64,000 nt of DNA from Isoetes taiwanensis (lineage: Eukaryota; Streptophyta; Lycopodiopsida; Isoetales; Isoetaceae), in the NCBI GenBank assembly GCA_021234155.1, contig JAJEKV010000054.1:8266655-8330654 (forward strand). Direction: 5' to 3'. Below are positions 56,286 to 64,000 of this stretch, piece after piece. The position numbers were made by a program, and so were the translations under genes. The notes below the pieces were generated by a model that was given only the letters and a program-made list of their open reading frames with translations, had not been told where the DNA came from and searched no databases. Position 1 is the stretch's first letter. Each line of letters opens with the position of its first letter.

Positions 56286-58880
56286 ATAAAAGGCAGACAT
56301 GTTCGGGTATAAGCATATCGCCAAACTGCACGATCTTAGGGTTATTGGATTCTAAGCTCAGCCCTCCACTCGCACTAAGGTGGTCAGTGCTGCCACATTG
56401 TGGCAGCATGTAAGAACAACTTCATAAGAAATCACAAGAAGATCAAGATACATGTACAAGACCGTTCTATTTGGAGCTCATTGTTTAGGTATGAAGACAA
56501 ATCTTAGCACCAAAGTGAAGACCAATGGAGAACATTCAAAGGAGCATTCAAGTTGTAAGACTTGAGTCAAAGGTTAGAAGAGAAAAAGAGAGAAGACCCC
56601 TAGTCAAAGATTGGAAGACCCCCCAAAGAGTATGCTATCTTGTCACCTTTTGAGATTTTGGCACTATCTTAGAGTTCTTGGCACAAGAAGGCATTGCTCA
56701 CATCCATACTCACACCTCATACCCTTCCCTCATCCCATTCATCATATTTCCGTAGCTCAAAGTCCTTTTCCCTAGGTCAAATCTTACACACCACATATTT
56801 CATACTCATGCACCATGTACATCACACACACACTTCATAATCCATCACCATGCACATGAGAAGTTTGAAAAAGGTCACTCTCTCTCTCTCTCTAAAAAAA
56901 GAAAAAAGAAGAGGAGAGAAGGTCTAAAAATCCATCACATCATTAGTTCAAGACCAAAGTAATGGTCAAAGACCAAGTCTCAAAGAGCCTAAGTTGACTA
57001 CCTCGAAAAAAGGCTAGGTCAAGGTCGAAAAGTCACCATTTAGTGCTGACTCACCATCAAAAACATGCACACCTCATCCACATCATCACCAAGTCACCTA
57101 ACACGTGTCATTCACACTTTGATGCACTTCATCAAGTTTTGATCTAGGGAAATTTTCTTTGACACCTTGCCTTCCACATCACCATGCCACATCATCACCA
57201 TTGCCAAGTCATCACCCTCATGCCACATCACCTGGTACACCATGAAAAAGGGCCAAAAAATGAAGTTGGTTATTTTCTAAATTTGTTTTTTCCACCTGAA
57301 AGCTTGTAAGAAAACATGCAAAAAGGTGGTCAAAACTTCTCATTTTGACCACATCTAGCCCGTGATTTAGGTGTTCTCGAGATGCGCGCCACACTTCATT
57401 CTTGTAAAAAAATTAGTTTGGTTACCCCCCCAAAGCCCACTTCATTTTCTGACCAACCACATTTCGCCGCAAAATCTGTCGAGCCTATTTTTTGCTGAAC
57501 GCCTGTGAGATATTCATCCTGGTTTTTCGTCAAGAACCCTAAATTCATGGCAAGACCCGAAAATGCAGCTTAACTAACAGGCAAATCATGACCAAACCGG
57601 CCCGATTTAACCTTTTTTGTGCCAAGAATCTCATTAAGAACGGTAAAAACTTCGTTTCTTACTGTCAAACAAGAGCAAAGCCATGCAAAAGGGGTTTATT
57701 CGAAAAGGGGACTTTAATTTGAAAGGAAATCATGGATACAACACCTCAACTGACTATTTTACAGGTCAAGAAAAGATTCTAGCAAGCAGAAAAGGTCAAA
57801 TCCGATCCGTTTCATCAAGAACCGACCAGAAATTGTCGGGTTTAAGGGATTAATCAGGCTTCAGGAATTCTTCGAGCACCACAGCGCCTTGAGTGATCAA
57901 ATCCAGCATCTTATTGATTGGAATCACCTCTGTTTGCCCTGCACTGCCTCCTTGTGTCAGATTTCTTGAAGATCTGATGCAATAAAGTCTTATATCATCC
58001 TTTGAAGTTATGTATTATCTTTGATTCATACATTTCATGAGTTTTCCTGTGTTAAATCACTGGAAAATTCATTCATTGTAAACCTTGGAAGCTCCTTTGA
58101 ATGAAAATTTGAAGTTGGTGAAGAATGTGTGTTGTATTGATCTGAAGTTCGAGTGTTGGTGGCTCCATCTATGCTGTAGTAGTGCTTGAGTCTCAACAAC
58201 AAAAGTATCTATGGTTTGTATAAGTTATCTTAGCTTAATTTTCAATCTAAAGTGCACACTCAATACTACATTGTTAAGTTACTGGTAATTCCTTCTAAAG
58301 TCCAAAACAATTAGCCAAACAGCATTTTGTATTAGATTTTGTTCACCTACAGCCTGTCCCCATCTCTAGCAAGCTATTTCCTTTGCATAAAAGTCAAAAA
58401 AATATGTTAGGCCTTAACTCAAAGCTTGTTCTCTAGCTCTGTTACAGACTATCACAAAAAATCTGCAAAAAATAGCATTCACGCACACAAAAGCAAACTT
58501 TCTGTTGTTTCAACATGATGCATGTATCCTATAGTTAGACAGAGGGTGTCAAAGAAAGAAACTCGAAAAGATTCCTCACATTTTCTCATCTGCAAATTTG
58601 AGCTCTCTGCCAGTGCCATTGACCAGAAATTGACCCAGTCAAGAGGCATTTTTTCACCTAGTTCTGGTCAGCCATTTGCCTCTGACTTTTGCAAGAGCCT
58701 TCCAGAGTCTCCTGAGGACCTATTGCAATTGTTCCCATCAAAAAACAACCCTCTCATCTCATTTGGCAATCAAAGTTTGGCAAACAATTTTTTCTTGTTT
58801 AGGGATAGCTTGTTCACAAGCAAATTTAAGCTGATTTATTTAGCCACAGATTGGTTGCCTTAAGCAACCTGGAGGTTCTC
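56286..58880 (+). other. Probable LTR/leader of the downstream Ty3/gypsy element
   Basis: Immediately after the GC-rich array there is a TATA-like CTATAAAAGG (56284-56293), then a perfect inverted repeat TGCTGCCACA-T-TGTGGCAGCA (56389-56409). The stretch has no genes. GCAATAAAG near 57978 could be a poly(A) signal, as in an LTR. The (CT)n at about 56879-56892 is a short microsatellite. A short frame at 58522-58863 precedes gag without a recognised domain. The right LTR lies outside the window, so LTR limits cannot be set. Confidence 0.35.
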
Positions 58881-58885
58881 AACCA

Positions 58886-60238
58886 TTGAGGTTGAAGGTT
58901 TGCCAGGAATACCTTCAACATCTTGGAGGTTCTACCGAGATCATATCACCTGGATCTTGGAACTCATGGCTCCTATATAGGAGAATTGTTGATGCTGCTG
59001 AACATGCTGAGCCATCAGAAAATCCTGAATCATCCTCAATACCACATGTTACCCTGCCAAATGGTTCAGGCATGCCTTGCACATATTTTGAGCTCAGTAT
59101 TCCTACTCTTGTTCCTACTTTTGACCCAAGCATCAATGCCAATAACTTTCTAAAAACCTTTGAAGAATATTAACAAGAATAAGGCTACAAGAAGGGAAGT
59201 AAGTTTGCTGAATTTAAGAAATGCTTTAAGAATGAAGAGATTAGAGCTTGGTTAGAGTATGTGATTAGTAATGGTGCTAACACTTGGGAGGAAATTGTCA
59301 AGAAATTCTTAGCCAGGTTTGGTAGACTTCTTGAACCACAAGATTTGGTCTTTGAACTGCAGAACTTTCATATCAAAAATGGTGAAACAATTCACCAATA
59401 TGTTGAAAGGTTTAATTGCTATCTTACCAAGTGCCAAGTGCACAAGGTGCCTAACCATACTTTACATTTGGTTGCCTCTTTTATCAGGGGATTAAGCAGC
59501 AGACCTCGAGTTTACAGAAAAATGCTGAAGCTGCAGAAACAAAAAAATTTTGACACTATACACAAGGCTTTTACAAGATCCATTGAAGCCTCTGTAATGC
59601 TAGCCTACCTCCCTGATGACTTACAAGCCTCCAATGACCCTTTTTTCCCTAATTATGACCAAGAATACATAGGCTCTGCTCCTGTACCTGTCTATGCCAT
59701 TCAAAAAGAAAAAAAGAAGCCTAAGACTGATGATGCAAACTGTTCTGAGTCAGACATGAGATCAGATCTCAACAAAGTCACTGAGGCCTTGGCTGAGGTC
59801 ACCAAACAACTCATGGAAATGAAGGTCAGCCAATCAGAGAGAAGAGTTTATCCAGCCTGTGCTCACTGCACAAGAAACACCCATTCCTCAGACTATTGCT
59901 GGACTAGGACGTATCTAAAATGTGGTAAGAAAGGGCACTATGGTGAAGAATGCCCCCTTTGTACTTTCTGCAAAGCTATAGGACACTATGAAGATAAATG
60001 TAGTGTCAAAGAATATTTTGCTAGGCAAGAAAAAGCTAAGGCCAGTGAGCCAAGTGCATCTGTTAAGTTTTTGCAGGAAGAAAGGTGTTTTTCAAGACCT
60101 GAGTCTTGTTCCTCCATCAGATACTTACAAGAAGAAAGCTATTCACTGCACCAGGACTTTAAAAGCTTTGAAAGAGAAGAAGAAATCATGGCTTTGAAGA
60201 GGAGCCCTCAATGCCAAAGGCAAGGAGGCAGAGATTGA
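58886..60238 (+). pseudogene. Gag with three zinc knuckles, two in-frame stops
   Basis: One frame runs from 58886 to 60238 but is broken by TAA at 59171 and 59180. Before them: FDPSINANNFLKTFEEY; after: KFAEFKKCFKNEEIRAWLEY and WEEIVKKFLARFG, QNFHIKNGETIHQYVERFN, the retrotransposon gag core. Zinc knuckles follow near 59855-60001: CAHCTRNTHSSDYC, YLKCGKKGHYGEEC (first Cys lost) and CTFCKAIGHYEDKC. Gag forms the virus-like particle and binds the RNA. The next frame is shifted by one base near 60200-60290. Confidence 0.85.
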
Positions 60239-60383
60239 GATTCATGGACTAGGAATTCAAAAACAAAAGCAAGTTGATAATCAGGTTGTACCTCCTCCTC
60301 CCCACCAAAAATTTCTAAAAAAAAATAGTGATGAATTTGAATATCTGCTCAAGAATGCCAAAGTTAGTGTAGATCTGCTGACC

Positions 60384-61095
60384 TTGCTCAAAATTGCTCC
60401 TTCTTGTAGAGAAAAAGTTGTGCATATGTCTAAAGAAGAACAGGTAAACCTCACCAGAGAAGAGCAAGTTGTTTTTACCAACCATATAGCTGAGCAAATG
60501 CTAAGACAAGAAGAGCATGACCCTGGTGCTTTCACCTGCACTGCAAAAGTTGGTAATCAGATCCTAAACAAGGTATTATTAGACGGAGGATCACCCTTGA
60601 ATGTCATGCCACATCATATCATGAAACTCAGTGGGTTGGAAGTGGACAAAAAGGCCCCTATGATCCTAAAATCCTTCTCAAACTCAAGAATCAATCCTTT
60701 AGGCATAGTGAGTGATGTGGCAATCGATATTGAAGGAATCAAAGTAGCTGCAAATTTTGTTGTGGTGGCATTTGAGGGAGCTAATGAAAAGTCAGAAATT
60801 TATGACTTGTTATTAGGGAGAAGATGGCTATCAACTGTGGATGCAAGACCAGTTTGGTCAAAGGGAGAATGTACCATCTCGGATGGAAGGATAACTATTA
60901 CACTTTTCAACAAACTAGGTGAGTATGAATCTTACCACTTTATTCAAGAGGAGATATTGATTCCCAGGCAAATTGGAGAATACCTTGTCGAGGCTAGAGG
61001 AGGAAATGCACCTTGTAGCTCACAAAGAAATCTTTTGAAGGAGAATCTGCCCTTGGAGATGCACAAAGGTATGCAAAACGAAATGAGTGCTTACA
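60384..61095 (+). pseudogene. Protease domain of the Tat-like element
   Basis: In the long frame to 61982, LNKVLLDGGSPLNVMPHHIM carries the catalytic Asp (60582-60584) in the LDGGS form found in some plant gypsy proteases. YDLLLGRRWL is the second conserved block (LG..WL). The frame is open and joined to the RNase H that follows. It would process gag-pol. Confidence 0.8.
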
Positions 61096-61480
61096 TGTGG
61101 TTTGATGGGGGTGTGTCAAAAAGACTAAGCATAGCTTCATCTGCTGCAATCATAAAAGACAAAGACAACACATTGTTAGCCAAGGTAGGGAGAATCTATC
61201 AGAATCTAACTTCAAATATGGCAGAATATAAGGCACTAATTGTAGGACTTCAAGAAGCTAACCATTTAGGTGTGACTAACCTTGTTGTCTTTGGAGATTC
61301 TCAACTCATATGCAGGCAGATTGAAGGACAATACCAGGCAAAGCATGAAGAAATGATAAAACTCAAGGATCAAGCATTGGAGGCATTAGCAAAGTTCACA
61401 GCCTGGGAATTGCAACACATACCTAGAGAACTAAATTCTGAGGCAGACTCCCTATGCAGAGATATGCTCTTGGAGCATCT
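61096..61480 (+). pseudogene. Extra RNase H domain, upstream of RT
   Basis: MWFDGGVSKR, then NMAEYKALIVGLQEANHLGV, VVFGDSQLICRQIEG and HIPRELNSEADSLC follow. The four acidic residues of RNase H are all present: Asp at 61104, Glu at 61224, Asp at 61296 and Asp at 61446. The spacing and FGDSQLI.RQI.G phrase match the archaeal-type RNase H of plant Tat retrotransposons. It lies in one open frame with the protease and with the start of RT, so this is not a stray insertion. It would degrade RNA in the RNA-DNA hybrid. Confidence 0.8.
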
Positions 61481-61599
61481 AGCTGAGGGAGCCATCAAGG
61501 AGGAAGATCTGGAGGACGAGGAGCTTCAGCAACTCTATCCAATCTTGATAATCAATGCAAGATCTGAACAAGAGATAAGGGAAGTCGAGGTGAGAAAGA

Positions 61600-62361
61600 A
61601 CAATGAAGATAGGGTCTTGTATGTGGGAGACATGTTCAAAGAAGAAGAGAGGGAAGCATTTGTGAGTTTTTTTAACACTTGGAATGATGTTTTTGCTTGG
61701 GATTACAAGGAATTTTTAGGAATAGATAAGAGTGTTTGTGAGTTTGAAATTAAGATAAAAGAAAAATCAAAACCAGTTGTGCAAAAACTTAGAAGAATTA
61801 ACACTTCTTTGTTAGATCTCATTAGGGAAGAACTCTTCAAAATGAAAGATGCTGGAGTCATAAAGGGAATAATCAACCCTGATTGTTTTTTTGCATTGTG
61901 CCTGTTGAAAAAAAGAACAAAACCATTAAGATATGCATTGTGCCTGTTGAAAAAAAGACTGTTATCCTTTGCCTTTTCTTGAGGAAGTATTGCAGGCAGT
62001 TGCAGGAAAGGAGGTCTATTCATTCTTGGATGGCTTCTCGGGTTTTAACCAGATCAGCATCAAAGAAGAAGACCAAGCCAAGACATCTTTTGTCACACCT
62101 TGGGGGACTTTTGCCATGAAAAGAATGCCCTTTAGACTCATGAATGCATCTGCCACATTTCAAAGAGCAATGGACACCATTTTCAAGGATATGGCTCCTA
62201 GTTTATTCAGAGTTTATTTAGATGATCTTTGTGTCAATAATAAGCTAAAGGATCACGACATACCACACACAACTCTGTTCTTTGTGCAGGAAAGGAGGAG
62301 TGAGCTTAAACCCAAGGAAATGCATCTTCTTTTGCTCAAAAGGAGATCTACTTGGGCATGA
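61600..62361 (+). pseudogene. Reverse transcriptase of the Tat-like element, rearranged
   Basis: The open frame continues with VFAWDYKEFLGIDKSVCEFE and EELFKMKDAGVIKGI. A 41-bp tandem duplication (GCATTGTGCCTGTTGAAAAA at about 61895 and 61936) replaces the expected VDYR.LN block. After a frame change it goes on with FLEEVLQAVAGKEVYSFLDG, FSGFNQISIKEEDQAKTSFV, PFRLMNASATFQRAMD and FRVYLDDLCVNN. YLDD is intact. The frame then breaks near 62285. Confidence 0.85.
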
Positions 62362-62419
62362 AGTCTCAGATCAGGGAATCCAGGTGGCAGAAAGCAAGAT
62401 CCGGCCCTCAGGAGCTTAG

Positions 62420-63060
62420 CACCACCCAAAACTATCAAGCAAGTCAAGAGCTTTCTAGGCATGACAAGCTTCTTAAGGATGTATGTGCCACACTTCTCTC
62501 ATACAGTCTCTCCTATTACAAACTTGACCAAAGGAAGGAAGTTCTCAAAAAACGAAAGCAAGTTCATACCTGTAGAGTGGACAGAAGCATGCCAAACTTC
62601 CTTTGAGGCAGTCATTGAGGCCATATGCAAATCAACCTTGCTCAAGCCACCAGACACATCTGAGCCCTTCCAAGCCTACCTGAGTGTGACCAAAAAAGCT
62701 GTAGGCCTTGCTCTGATGCAAGGAGACAATATTGTGACCTTTTCCAGCAAAATTTGGTCTGATACTGAAATGAGATATGCCAGACTTGAGAAGAATGCAG
62801 CAGCTTTGATGTATTTGTTTGACAAACAGGGACACTTGATCCAGAATAGCAAGACTCAAGTGTTCATGAAGCAAAATCCACTACCCCTACTCTTTGCAAA
62901 GAAACCACAAAAAGCCAAACTATGCAGGTGGGCTTGCAAAGTGCAAAATTATGATATAGACATTCAGGTACTCACAAATCTAAGGATCCTAGTGGGTGAA
63001 AGCATGCTACGGTATACCACTTTTGGAACCCTCAAAAGTACCTACACTGGGTACTTTTAA
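62420..63060 (+). pseudogene. Gypsy-type RNase H, second RNase H of the element
   Basis: FLRMYVPHFSHTVSPITNLT and VEWTEACQTSFEAVIEAICK are the RT-RNase H connection. Then FQAYLSVTKKAVGLALMQGD, IVTFSSKIWSDTEMRYARLE and KNAAALMYLF match the gypsy RNase H of Tat elements. The first catalytic Asp is replaced in LSVTKKA, which is common in the Tat gypsy RNase H because the extra domain takes over. It ends in a stop near 63058. Confidence 0.8.
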
Positions 63061-63540
63061 AACTAGTACTTTCTGCTTTTTCTTCCCATTAAAATCAATT
63101 CAAAAATTTTGAATTCAAGGTCAATAAAATGTTAATCTATAGTATTAATGGGTAACAATACTATTAAAGATTAAAATGAATGAATCAACTCTCAAACTTA
63201 TTGCTTATTGAGACATTTATGCAAGTTCCCAGTACCCAGTGCTGGGTACTTTTCTGGGTAGTTTTGCACTCCCTAAAAAGAACTTTAGATGGTACACCCT
63301 AGCATGCTTTCACCCAGTTCTTATCTCACTGATGTTTTGTTTACGTATGCAGACTTGGAGGATTTAGACAGCACTCACATAGAGGCTACAATTGGCCTAC
63401 TTGAGGAAGAAGACTGGCAACAAGCTATGAGAAACTTTTTTGAAAGGAGAGAACTGCCAAAGAATCAGAGCTCGAGCCAACACAGGAGATTCAAAGACAA
63501 GGCCAAGAATTAGGCTAATTGGTGATGTTTTGTGTAGGGT
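63061..63540 (+). other. Linker between RNase H and integrase, partly non-coding
   Basis: This stretch includes an AT-rich part (63061-63290) where CAGTACCCAGTGCTGGGTACT (63229-63249) resembles an inverted copy of nearby CTACACTGGGTACTTT, then a frame with TYADLEDLDSTHIEATIG and EEEDWQQAMRNFFERRELPK, the usual acidic linker before the integrase of Tat elements. The AT-rich part may be a small insertion. Confidence 0.4.
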
Positions 63541-64000
63541 GAATAAAGAAGGTGTCTTGCTAAGATGTGTGGACAAGTTTGAAGCAGAATTGGTACTAAA
63601 AGCCTGCCATGAGGGTGTATGTGGAGGTCACTTTGCTGCTGATAAAACTGCCAAAAAGATACTTAGATCAGGTTACTATTGGCCCTCAATCTTCAAAGAC
63701 TGCTTTGAAAACATTAGAAGTTGCCACAAGTGCCAAATCTTTGGAAAAAGGATCCTTCAGCCTGCTCCTCTGACAGCCATAACATCTCCAGGACCCTTCC
63801 AGGTCTGGGGATTAGACTTTATAGGTCCTATAGACCCTCCTTCTTCTGCTCATCATGCGTTTATATTGGTAGCTACTGATTATTTTACAAAATGGGCAGA
63901 AGCAGTGCCACTGAGACAAGCCAATGCCTTGACAACAGCCAGGTTCCTTCATGAAAATATCTGTGCCAGATTTGGCATTCCCCTAAAGCTAATATCAAAC
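63500..64000 (+). pseudogene. Integrase, N-terminal part, truncated by the window
   Basis: The frame reads LIGDVLCRVNKEGVLLRCVD, ACHEGVCGGHFAADKTAKKI, GYYWPSIFKDCFENIRSCHK, WGLDFIGPIDPPSSAHHAFI and TDYFTKWAEAVPLRQANALT. These are the HHCC zinc motif (ACHEGVCGGHF...C..C) and the first Asp (LDFIG) and second block (TDYFTKW) of the DDE core. The domain continues past 64000. No break is visible in this part. Confidence 0.85.

Larger units (their letters stand above)
58886..64000 (+). mobile_element. Tat-like Ty3/gypsy retrotransposon with an extra RNase H, cut by the window edge
   Basis: The order is gag with three zinc knuckles, protease, an RNase H of the archaeal/dual type, reverse transcriptase, a second (gypsy-type) RNase H, spacer and integrase. 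An additional RNase H is a hallmark of the plant Tat lineage, where I know it between the gypsy RNase H and integrase; here it lies before RT. Stops in gag, frame changes and a local rearrangement in RT make it inactive. The integrase core runs off the end of the window. Confidence 0.8.

Noticed and set aside
55579..56312. Plus-strand Pro/Ser/Arg-rich open frames as separate proteins
   Set aside because: They are frame-scrambled LRR repeats; motifs hop between frames and no start or splice context supports a gene.
1..64000. tRNA, rRNA or organellar insertions
   Set aside because: No cloverleaf with A/B boxes, rRNA core sequence or plastid/mitochondrial gene was recognised by reading; a tRNAscan and organelle search would be decisive.

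Overview
The window is nuclear DNA of a land plant. The evidence is intron-containing genes with plant-type products (a plant-specific succinate dehydrogenase subunit, a BRO1-domain protein, an NB-ARC/LRR immune receptor) in a sea of plant transposons. It is AT-rich and transposon-dense. The chromodomain Ty3 element, the non-TIR receptor with an unusual N-terminal helical domain and LINEs with five-base tails would fit a seed-free plant (lycophyte, fern or bryophyte), but that placement is inference.

Layout. 1-2.3 kb: complete three-exon SDH6-like gene. 3.9-4.3 kb: broken 2-oxoglutarate dioxygenase exon. 4.9-5.3 kb: foldback repeats. 5.8-6.1 kb: hAT transposase relic. 7.4-10.6 kb: 5'-truncated LINE, minus strand, set in a GA-rich site. 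11-17 kb: mostly non-coding, with CACTA-like ends, short tandem repeats, a TGCATG microsatellite and a few exon-like fragments. 19.1-24.6 kb: nearly full-length but frameshifted L1-type LINE, plus strand, preceded by tandem units. 26-27.8 kb: large TIR element carrying GGAATCAC repeats. 28.3-30.4 kb: seven-exon BRO1-domain gene. 32.3-34.6 kb: decayed MULE transposase gene. 34.8-40.5 kb: chromodomain Ty3/gypsy element with both LTRs, holding two nested insertions. 41.9-43.3 kb: Ty1/copia remnant. 43.4-50.3 kb: Helitron-like cluster with gene fragments (EB1, exostosin), a four-copy ~604-bp tandem array and a 360-bp duplication. 52.1-56.3 kb: NB-ARC receptor whose LRR region dissolves into GC-rich, out-of-frame repeats. 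58.5-64 kb: second Ty3/gypsy element with an extra RNase H between protease and reverse transcriptase, cut by the window edge.

Only SDH6, the BRO1 gene and possibly the receptor look like resident host genes. Almost everything else is mobile-element sequence at different stages of decay. The most notable signals are the extra RNase H placed upstream of RT, the matching hairpin-CTAG Helitron ends beside host gene fragments, the decayed GC-rich LRR array, and LINE tails built of five-base repeats.
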